NCBI RefSeq assembly: GCF_016863095.1
Contig: NZ_BOOF01000005.1
Coordinates: 372,001-436,000, forward strand
Direction of reading: 5' to 3'
From: Microbispora siamensis
Lineage (GTDB): Bacteria; Actinomycetota; Actinomycetes; Streptosporangiales; Streptosporangiaceae
Length of the DNA stretch: 64,000 nucleotides
Part shown: in pieces, positions 1 to 9,789 of the stretch
Layout: every line of letters starts with the position of its first letter
Position numbering within the stretch: position 1 is the first letter of the stretch
Notes under the pieces: model-generated
The model's input: only the letters and a program-made list of their open reading frames with translations
What the model was told of the DNA's origin: nothing
The model's database searches: none
Translations under genes and position numbers: made by a program

Positions 1-2204
1 TGGCGCGGGCGCTCACGCGGCGGGCCTCCACCGCCCCGGTGCTGGTCGTGATGGAGGACCTGCACTGGGCCGACGCCGCCTCGCTGAAGCTGCTCACCTT
101 CCTCGGCGCCGATCTGCACCGCGTGCCGTTGCTGGTGCTCGCCACCGTACGGCCCGAGCCTGCGGTGGACCGGCAGGCGCTGACCGAGGCACTCGGTGAG
201 CTGACCCGCCAGCGCGGCACCGAACGGCTGGCCGTCACTCCGCTCACTCCTGAGCAGATCGCCGACTATTTGCGCGAAACGGGATGGGCCTGGCCGGAGC
301 TCGCCTCGGCGCTCCACGACAGGACCGGCGGCAACCCGTTCTTCCTGGGCGAGCTGCTGCGCCTGCTGACCAGCACCCATCCCGACGGCCGGGTGAGCGT
401 GGCGGACGTGCTCGCCCTGGCGGTGCCCGACGGCGTGCGCGACGTGATCAACCAGCGGGTGTCGCGGCTGCCGGAGGACTCCCAGACCCTGCTGCGGGCG
501 GCCGCCGTGATCGGCAGGGACGTGGACGCCGACGTGCTGGAGACCGCCACCGGAGCCGGCGGCGCCCGGGTGATGATGCTGCTCGAACCGGCCGTCGCCA
601 TCGGGCTGCTGGTCGAGGTCGACGGCGGCTGGGACTACCGCTTCTCGCACGCACTGGTGCAGGAGGCGCTGTATTTCGGGCTCAGCCGCAGGCAGCGGGC
701 CCAGCTCCACGGCCGGGTGGGCGAGGCCATCGAGACCTTGCGGTGGGGTGAGGCGGGGACGCGCCTGCCCGCGCTGGCCCACCACTTCGGGCTGGCCGCC
801 CGGGTCGGCTACGCGGACAAGGCCGTCTCGTACGCGATGGAGGCGGCCGGGCAGGCGACGGCCCGGCTCGCCTACGACGAGGCCGTCCTCTACTGGGAGC
901 AGGCCCTCGACGCCTGCGCCGCCGGGCCCGCGGCCACCCGCTGCGCCCTGCTGATCGGCCTCGGCAAGGCACGGCGGGTGACCGGCGACGTGGAGGGGGC
1001 GCGGAGCGCGCTGGACGAGGCCGTAACGCTCGCGACCGGCATCGGCGACGACGCCGCCGTCATCGAGGCGGCCACCGTCTTCGGCGGCGTCGCGCTGTGG
1101 AACTGGCGCTCGTACGGCGTGGTGGACCACCGCATGGTGACCGTGCTGGAGGACCAGCTCTCCCGGCTCGACCCGGACGCCGTGCGCACCCGCGCGGAGC
1201 TGCTCGGCACGCTCGGCGTCGAGCTGTACTACGGCGACCGGCGCGAGGAGGGCCGCCGCCACGCCCTGGAGGCCGTGGAGCTGGCCCGGCGCATCGGCGA
1301 CCCCCTGCTGCTGGCCCGCACGCTGAACAACTTCGTCATCGCGGCCTGGACCCCCGAGCACGAGGAGGAGCGCTACCGGGCGGCCGAGGAGATGCTGGGC
1401 CTCCCCGGCCTGCCCAGGGCCACCGAGATCGTCGCTCGCCTGCACCGCATGCCCAAGCTGTTGAAGGCGGGCCTGCTCGCCGACTACGACGCGGAGCTGG
1501 CCCGCTGCCTGCGGCTCACCGCCGAGGTGCGGATGCCGGAGATCGAGACCCAGGTCGCGTACGCCGCGGCCGGACGGGCGGTGCTGGAGGGCGACTGGGC
1601 GGAGGCGAAGCGCCTCGCGGACCTCGGCACCGGGAGCTACCGCCGCACCAGCCTCTGGGGGCCGGACGTCCTGAAGCGGATCCACTCGTTCTTCGTGGAA
1701 TGGGGTCAGGGCCGGGGCGGCGAACTCCTCGCCGAGCTCGTCGACACCGCGGCCGACGAGTCCAACCTGGTCGCGCGCCCCACGGCCGTGCTCGCGGCGA
1801 TCGAGGCGGGGGACCGCGACCTGGCCCACCGGCTGATCGACCGCTGGGGAACCGTGGCACCGCGGGACTGGACGTGGCAGTTCGTCGTCTGGCAGTGGGG
1901 TCTGGTCGCCGCGCGGCTCGGCCGTCCCGACCCGCACGCCATGCTCGCGGAGCTGCGGCCCATCGCCCACGAGCTGGTGATCATGGGTACCGGCTGCGTC
2001 GCCTGGGGCCCGCTCCACGACGTGGTCGCCCGGCTCCTGCACCGGGTCGGCGACGTCCCGGCCGCCCTGGCACACGCGGAGGCCGGGCTGGACGCCCACC
2101 GGCGGCTCAGCCTGCCCCATCTCGTGAGCCGCAGCGAGGCGCTCCTGCGCGAGATCCGTGCGGCCGCGGAGGACCCCGGCCGCACCGGCGACGCGCCGGC
2201 CTGA
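1..2204 (+). CDS. ATP-binding regulator (AAA/STAND type), 3' part only
   Basis: The reading frame is open from the window edge (codons in phase with base 3), so the true start lies upstream. The visible 733 codons open with a Walker B-like stretch VVMEDLHWAD about 14 codons in, followed by a winged-helix-like region and a long helical, TPR-like C-terminal half. This order matches the large ATPase regulators of actinomycetes (LuxR/MalT-like, BTAD or cyclase-linked). The protein ends in SEALLREIRAAAEDP with no LuxR helix-turn-helix, so any DNA-binding or cyclase domain must be N-terminal and outside the window. The Walker A motif is also not visible. Role as a signal-responsive regulator is inferred from the family. 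Confidence 0.75.
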   Translation, partial: ARALTRRASTAPVLVVMEDLHWADAASLKLLTFLGADLHRVPLLVLATVRPEPAVDRQALTEALGELTRQRGTERLAVTPLTPEQIADYLRETGWAWPELASALHDRTGGNPFFLGELLRLLTSTHPDGRVSVADVLALAVPDGVRDVINQRVSRLPEDSQTLLRAAAVIGRDVDADVLETATGAGGARVMMLLEPAVAIGLLVEVDGGWDYRFSHALVQEALYFGLSRRQRAQLHGRVGEAIETLRWGEAGTRLPALAHHFGLAARVGYADKAVSYAMEAAGQATARLAYDEAVLYWEQALDACAAGPAATRCALLIGLGKARRVTGDVEGARSALDEAVTLATGIGDDAAVIEAATVFGGVALWNWRSYGVVDHRMVTVLEDQLSRLDPDAVRTRAELLGTLGVELYYGDRREEGRRHALEAVELARRIGDPLLLARTLNNFVIAAWTPEHEEERYRAAEEMLGLPGLPRATEIVARLHRMPKLLKAGLLADYDAELARCLRLTAEVRMPEIETQVAYAAAGRAVLEGDWAEAKRLADLGTGSYRRTSLWGPDVLKRIHSFFVEWGQGRGGELLAELVDTAADESNLVARPTAVLAAIEAGDRDLAHRLIDRWGTVAPRDWTWQFVVWQWGLVAARLGRPDPHAMLAELRPIAHELVIMGTGCVAWGPLHDVVARLLHRVGDVPAALAHAEAGLDAHRRLSLPHLVSRSEALLREIRAAAEDPGRTGDAPA

Positions 2205-2284
2205 GGCCGGGCGCGTCGCCGGAGTTCCGGAGGCGGGGCCAGGTGCGGGGCGTTCGCAACTGCGCCGCGCCTGCTCTTGTCGAG

Positions 2285-3490
<1,206 letters not shown>

Positions 3491-3508
3491 CCGGAGCACG
3501 AGACGCCC

Positions 3509-3554
3509 GGCGTTCAGAGGCGCGGCGTTCGGGGGGCGCGGCGTTCAGGGGCGC
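3509..3554. repeat. Three tandem 15-16 bp repeats
   Basis: Three head-to-tail copies of a unit beginning GGCGTTC and ending GGCGC lie at 3509-3523, 3524-3539 and 3540-3554. They span the gap between the convergent CDF and SCO6745-like genes and include the stop codon of the latter. Each unit can fold only weakly. Function unknown. Confidence 0.7.
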
Positions 3555-4384
3555 GGCATGGCCATCGCGTTGGGGAAGGGCACCCCTCCCCCGTCGATGA
3601 TCCGGGTGACGAGCGGGCGCAGGAGGTGCGCGAGCCGGGCCACCCCTGTCTCGCCCAAAGCGTCCATCGGCGCCCGCGCGAGCCGTTCGGTGGCGGCCTC
3701 GACGGCGTCCCGCTCACGCAGGCCCTTCTCGGTCACGGCTCCCTCGCGGTCGAGGACGCCGCGCTCACGCAGCCGGTCGGCCGCGGCCCGCCACTCCTCC
3801 TCGGTCCACCCCCGGTAGGCCCGCTGCTCCGGCGGCACGAGCCCGAGCGCCGAGGCGACCACGTTGGCCTCGCAGCCGTCCACCCCCGCGGTGACCAGGG
3901 CCGCCACGTGCCCGTCGCCGCGGAACTCGCGCAACGCGGTGAGCGCGTGCCACAGCGCCGCGAGCGGCTCGCCTGGCGGCGGCAGGGCGGCGTGCGCCGC
4001 GAACAGCACCCGCCCGGCCGCGGGGCACGCCTCCACCGCGGCCCCGGCCAGGCCCGCCGCCTCCCGTACGTCCGGGTGATCGGCGAGATCGCCGAGCAGG
4101 CGGCGCAGGCACCGGCCGGCCACCTCCAGGCGCGCCGCCAGCACCTCTTCCGGCGGGCAGAACCGCCAGGCGTCGGGGATCGCACGGGCGACCATCGACG
4201 GGGCGAAGTTGTAGAACGCGGCGGTCACGACCTGCGGGGAGACCGGGCCGAGCGCGGCGGACCTGGACGCGAAATACCCCATCCAGAAGCCCCTGAGCCC
4301 CGCGGCGGCGTACGCCTCCTTCGCCTCGGGCGCGAAGTAGACCGGTGCGTGGCAGCACTCGACAAGCCGCCAGATCTCGTCCAT
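3545..4384 (-). CDS. SCO6745-family protein
   Basis: A 279-residue mostly helical protein beginning MDEIWRLVECCHAPVYFAPE. It resembles the actinobacterial SCO6745 (SalK-like) family in the early WMGYFASRSAALGPV block and in the C-terminal winged-helix-like region around ERGVLDREGAVTEKG. Family members are often annotated as helix-turn-helix-like proteins without a proven reaction, so a DNA-binding or ligand-binding role is only inferred. No signal peptide or membrane segment is seen. It converges with the CDF gene and is tandem with the HxlR regulator, 113 bases downstream of it. Confidence 0.75.
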   Translation of the reverse strand: MDEIWRLVECCHAPVYFAPEAKEAYAAAGLRGFWMGYFASRSAALGPVSPQVVTAAFYNFAPSMVARAIPDAWRFCPPEEVLAARLEVAGRCLRRLLGDLADHPDVREAAGLAGAAVEACPAAGRVLFAAHAALPPPGEPLAALWHALTALREFRGDGHVAALVTAGVDGCEANVVASALGLVPPEQRAYRGWTEEEWRAAADRLRERGVLDREGAVTEKGLRERDAVEAATERLARAPMDALGETGVARLAHLLRPLVTRIIDGGGVPFPNAMAMPRP

Positions 4385-4497
4385 GCCCGCCAGGCTAGTG
4401 CCGCAGCATCCAACGTTTGCCCCATGGCCCAGGCGTCGGCCCCACTGCTTGGATCATGCTTCTCGCGATATGGGCTGCTCAGTACGATCCTGGGATC

Positions 4498-4989
4498 TCA
4501 GGAGCTTTCCACGAAGCGCGCGCCCGGCCCGGGCGTGCGGCAGACGTCTTCCGGGGCGAGGTGGCTGTGCCCCGCAGCGCACTCGAGGACGACCTTGACC
4601 GGCTCGTCGCAGGAGCTCGCATCGTCGACGGGCCGGTGCCGGACGATGACCGACGGGCCCTGCGGGTCGGCGAGGTACGTGTCGCCCCATTCCAGGAGCG
4701 CCACGAGCGTGGGCCGCAACGCCCGGCCCTGCTCGGTGAGCTCGTAGGCGAAGCGCTGCCGATCCCCGGGCTCCTGGTAGGGCACGCGGCGCATCACTCC
4801 CGCGGTCACCAAGGTCTCGAGCCGAGTCGCCAGGAGATTTCTGGCGATCCCGAGGCGGGAGTGGAACTCTCCGAACCGGCGCGCGCCGTCCAGCGCTTCA
4901 CGAACGATCAGCAGCGACCAGCGCTCCCCCACCACCGAGAGGGCGCGCGCCACCGAGCAGTTCACTGGGTCGATTCGCCGCGTCTCCAT
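4498..4989 (-). CDS. HxlR-family transcriptional regulator
   Basis: A 163-residue protein with the HxlR winged-helix DNA-binding domain in residues 10-105: CSVARALSVVGERWSLLIVRE, then RFGEFHSRLGIARNLLATRLETL as the recognition region, then the wing and LLEWGD. Cys11 sits where redox-sensing HxlR/YodB proteins carry their reactive cysteine. The C-terminal 50 residues are an extension with three more cysteines. It is divergent from the tautomerase gene at 5084 across 94 bases that contain two small inverted repeats, the usual arrangement for a local repressor and its target. Sensing of electrophiles or oxidants is a family-based guess. Confidence 0.88.
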   Translation of the reverse strand: METRRIDPVNCSVARALSVVGERWSLLIVREALDGARRFGEFHSRLGIARNLLATRLETLVTAGVMRRVPYQEPGDRQRFAYELTEQGRALRPTLVALLEWGDTYLADPQGPSVIVRHRPVDDASSCDEPVKVVLECAAGHSHLAPEDVCRTPGPGARFVESS

Positions 4990-5000
4990 GGGACGAGTGT

Positions 5001-5041
5001 ACCCATCTGGGTTTACAAGCTGTACTTAGCTCTCGTAGACT
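5001..5041 (+). promoter_or_regulatory. Divergent promoter with inverted repeats, likely HxlR operator
   Basis: TTTACA (5012-5017) and TAGACT (5036-5041), 18 bases apart, form a plausible promoter for the tautomerase gene. An ACCC-ATCT-GGGT inverted repeat (5001-5012) touches the -35 box, and TACA-AGC-TGTA (5014-5024) lies between the boxes. TGTAC also occurs twice, at 4998 and 5021. HxlR proteins commonly bind such short dyads. Assignment to the adjacent regulator is inferred. Confidence 0.5.
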
Positions 5042-5083
5042 CCCGCCTGAGTTGAAAAATTAAACTCATAAAGGAGATCGACC

Positions 5084-5578
5084 ATGCCCATGCTCGACGT
5101 GTACATTCCCGACGGCGCGCTCCAGCCGGACGCCGAGGCGGCCCTGCTGAACCGCATCACCGAGATCCTCGTCCGCAACGAGGGATTCGACCCCGCCGAC
5201 CCGATGAGCCGTTCCGTCTCCTGGCTCTGGCTGCACCGACCGGCCGGCGTCTACGTCGGCGGAGAACCCGCGGACGCACCTCGCTACAAGGTCGTCCCGT
5301 CCGTCCCCGAGGGCCAGCTCGACGAGCAGAAGCGTGCGAGCGTCATCGCCGAGGTCACCGAGGCAATCCTCGACGCGGAGAACGGCGCCTGGCCGCGTGA
5401 CGCCAGCCGGATCTGGGTATTCCCCACCGAGATCCCCGAGGGTCACTGGGGCGGCTGGGGCCAGATCAGGCCGCTCGCAACGATCCTCGCCCGACTCACC
5501 GGCGACACCAAACGGGCCCGTACGCTCGCGCGTGAGCGGATCGCTGCCACCCGAGCCGAACACGCCCGCCTGCCCTGA
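5084..5578 (+). CDS. Tautomerase-family protein
   Basis: A 164-residue protein starting MPMLDVYIPDGAL. The proline directly after the initiator Met is the catalytic base of the 4-oxalocrotonate tautomerase superfamily. The length is about twice the 60-residue minimal unit, as in fused or MSAD-like members. Motifs IPDGAL, WLHRPAGVYVGG and WVFPTEIPEGHWGGWG are visible. The strong ribosome site AAAGGAGA, ten bases upstream, fixes the start. It is divergent from an HxlR repressor gene and is its probable target. Substrate unknown; a role in degrading an aromatic or electrophilic compound would fit the regulator. Confidence 0.82.
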   Translation: MPMLDVYIPDGALQPDAEAALLNRITEILVRNEGFDPADPMSRSVSWLWLHRPAGVYVGGEPADAPRYKVVPSVPEGQLDEQKRASVIAEVTEAILDAENGAWPRDASRIWVFPTEIPEGHWGGWGQIRPLATILARLTGDTKRARTLARERIAATRAEHARLP

Positions 5579-5686
5579 TGAGCGGCGAACGAAGTGGGGA
5601 TCGATGCGGCCGGTGACACAGCGTCACCTCGGCGATCTTTCTCTGATGCGGCACTAGATCACCGCGTACGGTGAACGGTGGAAGGG

Positions 5687-7231
5687 TCAGGCGGGCCGCA
5701 GCGAGACCGGGTCGAGCCAGCCGAACGGCGTCAGCCTGGGCGCCGCGATCCTGCGCGAATACCCGGACGTGTCCCGGTAGAACCACAGCGGGATCGCCGG
5801 CATGTCCCGGACCAGCATCGTCTCGGCCCTGCGGTAGAGCCCGATCGCCTTGGCCCGCGACACCTCCCGGTCGGCCGCGCGCAGCAGCGCGTCGAACCGT
5901 GGGTTGCGGTACAGCCCGAAGTTGAACCCGTCGCCGGAAGCGAATGTGCCGAGCGCGTTCTGGATGTGGGGAAAGTCGAGCTGCCAGCCCATCCGGAACA
6001 TCCCCTTGAGGGTGCCCCTGTAGGTCGCCCGCTGGAACTCGTCGAACGTCTTCACCGTCTTGGGGAAGACCGTCACCTCGCCCTTGAAGACCGTGCCGAC
6101 GCTCGCGGCGATCGCCTTGACCCACTCCTCGTACCCGACGCCGTCGGCGTTGTAGTAGAGCGGGATGCTCGCCGGTGTTCGCAAACCCTTCGCCTTCGCC
6201 CGGGCGAGGTACTTGCGCGCGAGGGCGGGGTCGTAGCGGCAGAACGCGCCGCAGGCGCCGGACTTCGCGCCCTCGGCGGTCGGCGGGACGAACGAGTCGG
6301 CCGGGACACGACTACCGCGGAAGACCTCGCGGGTGATCGTTCTACGGTCGATCGCCATCGAGACCGCCTTGCGGAGATCGGCGTTCGTGCCCAGCCGGAG
6401 CGGGATGCCGATCTCCTGGACGGTGCCGACCACGGGCTTGATCACCCGGCCGTCGAGGTCCTCGGCGACATGCAGCGCCGCGACGGCCGGCACCTGGGAG
6501 AGGTAGTCGAGACGGCCGCCGAGCAGGTCCGCGTAGGCAGCCTCGTCGCTCGAGTACGCCCGATAGGTGATCTTGCCCACCCGTGCCTTCGCCCGGCCCG
6601 CGTAGCCGTCGTACCGCTCCAGCACGGTTTCGGTGCCGGGCGCCCACGTGACCGCACGGAACGGCCCGTTGCCGACCGGCTTGCGCACCAACGACAAGGG
6701 GTCCTTCAGCGCGGAGTCGGGCAGCGGCGAGAAGGCGACGTGGCCCAGTTTCTGGGTGAACGGCCCGAACGGCCGCTTCAGCTCGATCGTGAATGTGTGG
6801 TCGTCCACGACCTTGAGCCCGGACATCACGCGGGAGCCGAACCCCTTGATGTCCTCGAACAGGAGGGCGTTGCCGGACATCGCGGTCCGGTTCCAGGCCT
6901 CCACGAAGTTGTGCGCCTTCACCTCGGTGCCGTCGTGGAACGTCCAGCCCTCACGCAGCCTGACCGTGAACCGGCGGTTGTCCTTGGTGCTGATCGACCG
7001 TGCGACCGCGTACGACGCCCGCGAAGTGCGGGGGTCGTACTCGACGAGGCCGGTGAACAGCGCGTCGAGCATGTCACCGCCGCAGGCGTCGGCCTCCCCG
7101 AGGGTCAGCGGACCGTACGGCGGGCAGGTGGACACCGTGACGCCGGTGCCGGACTCGGCCCGCGCCGGTGCGGAGACCGCCAGCAGGCAGCAGACGAGGG
7201 GAAGGACCGCCGCGGCCGAGCGGGAGACCAC
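5687..7231 (-). CDS. ABC transporter solute-binding protein, family 5 (orphan)
   Basis: A 514-residue exported protein of the DppA/OppA/NikA class. Residues 1-25 form a signal peptide ending SAPARA-ES. There is a double Cys at 14-15 but no clear lipobox, so type I cleavage is more likely than lipidation. Family features include LREGWTFHDGTEVKAHNFVEAWNR, VGNGPFR and the ending RLTPFGWLDPVSL. Start GTG 7231 follows a good GGAGGT site. Such proteins bind peptides, nickel or other oligomers outside the membrane and pass them to a two-permease, two-ATPase transporter. None of those partner genes is within reach here, so it must share a transporter encoded elsewhere or act as a receptor. Confidence 0.85.
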   Translation of the reverse strand: MVSRSAAAVLPLVCCLLAVSAPARAESGTGVTVSTCPPYGPLTLGEADACGGDMLDALFTGLVEYDPRTSRASYAVARSISTKDNRRFTVRLREGWTFHDGTEVKAHNFVEAWNRTAMSGNALLFEDIKGFGSRVMSGLKVVDDHTFTIELKRPFGPFTQKLGHVAFSPLPDSALKDPLSLVRKPVGNGPFRAVTWAPGTETVLERYDGYAGRAKARVGKITYRAYSSDEAAYADLLGGRLDYLSQVPAVAALHVAEDLDGRVIKPVVGTVQEIGIPLRLGTNADLRKAVSMAIDRRTITREVFRGSRVPADSFVPPTAEGAKSGACGAFCRYDPALARKYLARAKAKGLRTPASIPLYYNADGVGYEEWVKAIAASVGTVFKGEVTVFPKTVKTFDEFQRATYRGTLKGMFRMGWQLDFPHIQNALGTFASGDGFNFGLYRNPRFDALLRAADREVSRAKAIGLYRRAETMLVRDMPAIPLWFYRDTSGYSRRIAAPRLTPFGWLDPVSLRPA

Positions 7232-7311
7232 CTGTTTTCACCTCCGGAACGAAAGAGGTGATCATCCTAGTGGCCCGGTTCGGGGCGAAGCCGGACTTTT
7301 TCGGACCGAGG

Positions 7312-8082
7312 TCAGAACCAGCCGCGGTGCCGTGCCATCGCGGCGAGGCCGTCGCGCAGCGCCTGTTCCACCGTGCCGGGGTGGTCGCCGTACCCGACCC
7401 GGAAGCGGTTGTAGACGTCGTGGCTGGAGGTGAGGAAGCCGCCTCGCTTGTCGGCCTCCAGGATCACGTCCATCGAGTGCGGTCCCGCGATGAACGTCAG
7501 CTCCAGCTCGCTGAAGTGGCGCCGCCACTCCGGACCGGCGTGATACTCGATCTCCTGGTAGAACGGCATGGTCGAGCCCCGGAGCGTGCCGCGCTCCAGG
7601 TCGGCCCGCTTGAAGTGGAAGCCCATGCGGACGAGCGCCCCCAGCAGGTGGTCCTGCGCGGGCAGCGGGTTGACGTACAGCGGATCGAGGTCGCCCTTGT
7701 CGAGCGCGCCCGCGAGCGCCAGCTCGGTGGCCACGCCGAGCCGCATGCCCGGCAGCGGGCGCCCGCCGACCGCGCTGACCGGCGTCTCCCACGGCACCGG
7801 GATCGCGAACGGCAGCGCGCGGGCCTCCCCGGCGCGCAGGTCGAACGGCCCGGACACCGGGGCCCGCAGGAAGCTGTAGGTCGCGTGGTGTTCCTGGTCA
7901 CCGTGCTCGACCTCCACGACGGCGGTGAAGTCGACGGTGATCCCGTCCACCTTGTGGTCGGACGACCCGCCCCTGAAGCGGACCTCGCCGTGCAGGGTCT
8001 CCCCCGGACGCACGTGCGGGTCGCGCAGCACCGTGTCGACCTCGACGCCGGCCCCGAGCGCGGCCATCAGCTTGCGGAACAC
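7312..8082 (-). CDS. spo0M: Sporulation-control protein Spo0M-like
   Basis: A 256-residue protein matching the Spo0M family along its whole length. The N-terminal half has the arrestin-like beta-sandwich pattern (VDTVLRDPHVRPGETLHGEVRFRGG, ending in FAIPVPWETP), followed by HYDPL-type segments and a conserved C-terminal part. Bacillus Spo0M influences sporulation and cell shape through an unknown mechanism. In actinomycetes the protein is widespread and its role is unsettled. Start GTG 8082 follows GGGAG. It diverges from the YciI-ECF42 operon with 138 bases between, and no inverted repeat links the two. Confidence 0.85.
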   Translation of the reverse strand: MFRKLMAALGAGVEVDTVLRDPHVRPGETLHGEVRFRGGSSDHKVDGITVDFTAVVEVEHGDQEHHATYSFLRAPVSGPFDLRAGEARALPFAIPVPWETPVSAVGGRPLPGMRLGVATELALAGALDKGDLDPLYVNPLPAQDHLLGALVRMGFHFKRADLERGTLRGSTMPFYQEIEYHAGPEWRRHFSELELTFIAGPHSMDVILEADKRGGFLTSSHDVYNRFRVGYGDHPGTVEQALRDGLAAMARHRGWF

Positions 8083-8156
8083 CGATCACTCCCTTGGTCG
8101 CGGGTCGTTCACCGCTGCCAACGACCCGTCCCCGCCGCCCGGTTCCCGTGCAGGGG

Positions 8157-8183
8157 TGTCCATTCCGGCCGTCCCCGTTCGTC
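8157..8183 (+). promoter_or_regulatory. ECF-type promoter motif upstream of the first YciI-ECF42 pair
   Basis: TGTCCA (8157-8162), 17 bases, then CGTC (8180-8183). The flanks are also shared with a second site at 10910: GGTGTCCAT before, CCCGTTCGTCG around the downstream box. A TGTC-type -35 with a CG-rich C-ending -10 is typical of ECF sigma promoters, and ECF42 factors are reported to recognise TGTCGA-like -35 boxes. Assignment to the adjacent sigma factor is inferred. Confidence 0.55.
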
Positions 8184-8220
8184 GTACAGACATGATGGGA
8201 TACCGGTCCGAGGAGGACGC

Positions 8221-8544
8221 ATGAAGTACGTGTTGCTGATCTGCGGCGACGAGTCGGCGGCGGAGCACGCCAACGACGGGTGCGACGGATGGTCGGAGGA
8301 GATGGCGGAACGCGGCGTGCTCCGGGGAGGCGCGGGGCTGCGCCCGCCGAGCGACGCCACCACGCTGCGGGTGCGCGAGGGCGAGGTGCTGCTGTCGGAC
8401 GGGCCGTTCGCCGAGACCAAGGAGCAACTCGGCGGGTTCTGCCTGATCGAGTGCGCCGACCTGGACGAGGCCATCGAGATCGCCGCCGCCCATCCCGCCG
8501 CGGCGTACGGCACGATCGAGATCCGGCCGCTCATAGAGCTGTGA
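8221..8544 (+). CDS. YciI/DGPF-domain protein (first copy)
   Basis: A 107-residue ferredoxin-like-fold protein with the diagnostic motif DGPFAETKEQLGGF at residues 60-73. It starts MKYVLLICGDE after the ribosome site GAGGAGG. DGPF proteins are nearly always encoded next to ECF42 sigma factors and are thought to be their regulated partner, but no reaction is proven. The stop codon overlaps the GTG start of the sigma gene (8541), so the two are translationally coupled. A paralogous pair lies at 13248-14905. Confidence 0.88.
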   Translation: MKYVLLICGDESAAEHANDGCDGWSEEMAERGVLRGGAGLRPPSDATTLRVREGEVLLSDGPFAETKEQLGGFCLIECADLDEAIEIAAAHPAAAYGTIEIRPLIEL

Positions 8545-9776
8545 CGCCGCCGGTCGAGGCCGCCGTCGACCGGGCCTTCCGCGAGGAGTGGGGGCAGGTC
8601 GTGGCCACCCTCATCCGCTGGACCGGCGACTGGGACCTGGCCGAGGAGTGCGCGCAGGACGCCTTCGCCCTGGCCGTGCGGACCTGGCGGCGCGACGGCG
8701 TGCCGCGCCGGCCCGGAGCGTGGCTGACCACCGCCGCGCGCAACCGGGCCGTGGACGTGCTGCGCCGTGAGGCCACCGGCGCCGCCAAACTACGGGAGGT
8801 GGCGGGCGTGCTCGAGACGGTTGACGACGGCGCCGGCGACGAGCCGGACGTGCCGGACGACCGGTTGCGGCTGATCTTCACCTGCTGCCATCCGGCGCTC
8901 GCGCTGGAGGCCAGGGTGGCGCTCACCCTGCGCACCCTCGCCGGGCTCGGCACGACCGAGATCGCGCGGGCGTTCCTGGTCGGCGAGCAGGCGATGGCCA
9001 AGCGGCTGGCCCGGGCCAAGCAGAAGATCAGGCACGCGGGCATCCCCTACCGCGTGCCGCCCGCCCACCTGCTGCCCGAGCGCCTCCCGGCGGTGCTCGC
9101 GGTGCTGTATCTGCTGTTCAACGAGGGCTACTCGGCGACGGCCGGCGCCGACCTCGTACGGCACGACCTCGCGGCCGAGGCGATCCGCCTGGCCCGGGTC
9201 CTGGTGCGGCTGATGCCGGACGAGCCCGAGGCGGCGGGCCTGCTCGCGCTGATGCTGCTGCACCACGCGCGCCGCGCCGCCCGCCTCGACGACGCCGGCG
9301 ACCTGGTGGTGCTGGAGGACCAGGACCGCGGCCGGTGGGACGCCGACCGGATCGCCGAGGGCGTGGCCCTGCTGGACGGCGCGCTGCGGCGGGGGCGGCC
9401 CGGCCCTTACCAGGTGCAGGCCGCCATCGCCGCCTGCCACGCCACCGCGGCCCGCCCCGAGGACACCGACTGGCCGCAGATCGCCGTGCTGTACGCGCGG
9501 CTCGCGCGGCTGGTCCCGTCGCCCGTCGTGGAGCTGAACCGCGCGGTGGCGGTCGGCATGGCGTACGGCCCGGCTGCGGGCCTGGCGCTGATCGACGGCC
9601 TGCGGGAGACGGGCGCCCTGGCCGGCTACCACCTGCTGCCCGCCGCCCGCGCCGACCTGCTGCGCCGCCTGGGCCGTACGGCCGAGGCCGCCGACGCCTA
9701 CCGGGAGGCGGCCGGCCTGGCCACCACCGACGCCGAGCGCCGCTACCTCGCCCGCCGCCTCGCCGCCCTCGGCTGA
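8541..9776 (+). CDS. ECF42-group RNA polymerase sigma factor (first copy)
   Basis: A 411-residue sigma factor. Residues 1-75 hold region sigma2 (WDLAEECAQDAFALAV, PGAWLTTAARNRAVD) and about 110-165 hold sigma4 (LTLRTLAGLGTTEIARAFLV, then KRLARAKQKI). A long helical C-terminal extension of about 200 residues carries FNEGY and TDWPQI..LY, hallmarks of ECF42. Instead of a separate anti-sigma factor, this extension is thought to control activity. GTG 8541 overlaps the YciI stop. A TGTCCA-N17-CGTC element upstream of the operon and a second copy at 10910 suggest autoregulation plus a neighbouring target. Confidence 0.9.
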   Translation: MTPPVEAAVDRAFREEWGQVVATLIRWTGDWDLAEECAQDAFALAVRTWRRDGVPRRPGAWLTTAARNRAVDVLRREATGAAKLREVAGVLETVDDGAGDEPDVPDDRLRLIFTCCHPALALEARVALTLRTLAGLGTTEIARAFLVGEQAMAKRLARAKQKIRHAGIPYRVPPAHLLPERLPAVLAVLYLLFNEGYSATAGADLVRHDLAAEAIRLARVLVRLMPDEPEAAGLLALMLLHHARRAARLDDAGDLVVLEDQDRGRWDADRIAEGVALLDGALRRGRPGPYQVQAAIAACHATAARPEDTDWPQIAVLYARLARLVPSPVVELNRAVAVGMAYGPAAGLALIDGLRETGALAGYHLLPAARADLLRRLGRTAEAADAYREAAGLATTDAERRYLARRLAALG

Positions 9777-9789
9777 CGCTTGGGCGTCA
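9774..9789. terminator. Hairpin built from two convergent stop codons
   Basis: TGACGC-TTGG-GCGTCA is a perfect 6-bp stem. The left arm contains the TGA of the ECF42 gene and the right arm contains, in reverse, the TGA of the opposing gene. There is no T run, so termination strength is uncertain, but the hairpin would form in transcripts from either side. Confidence 0.4.

Noticed and set aside
1097..2284. Long open frame overlapping the ATPase regulator and running into the CDF gene
   Set aside because: The part before 2285 is Arg/Gly/Pro-rich shadow translation of the regulator; only the region from about 2285 has family motifs.
3509..3554. Tandem repeats as a terminator for the CDF gene
   Set aside because: The units are direct, not inverted, and fold poorly; listed only as a repeat.
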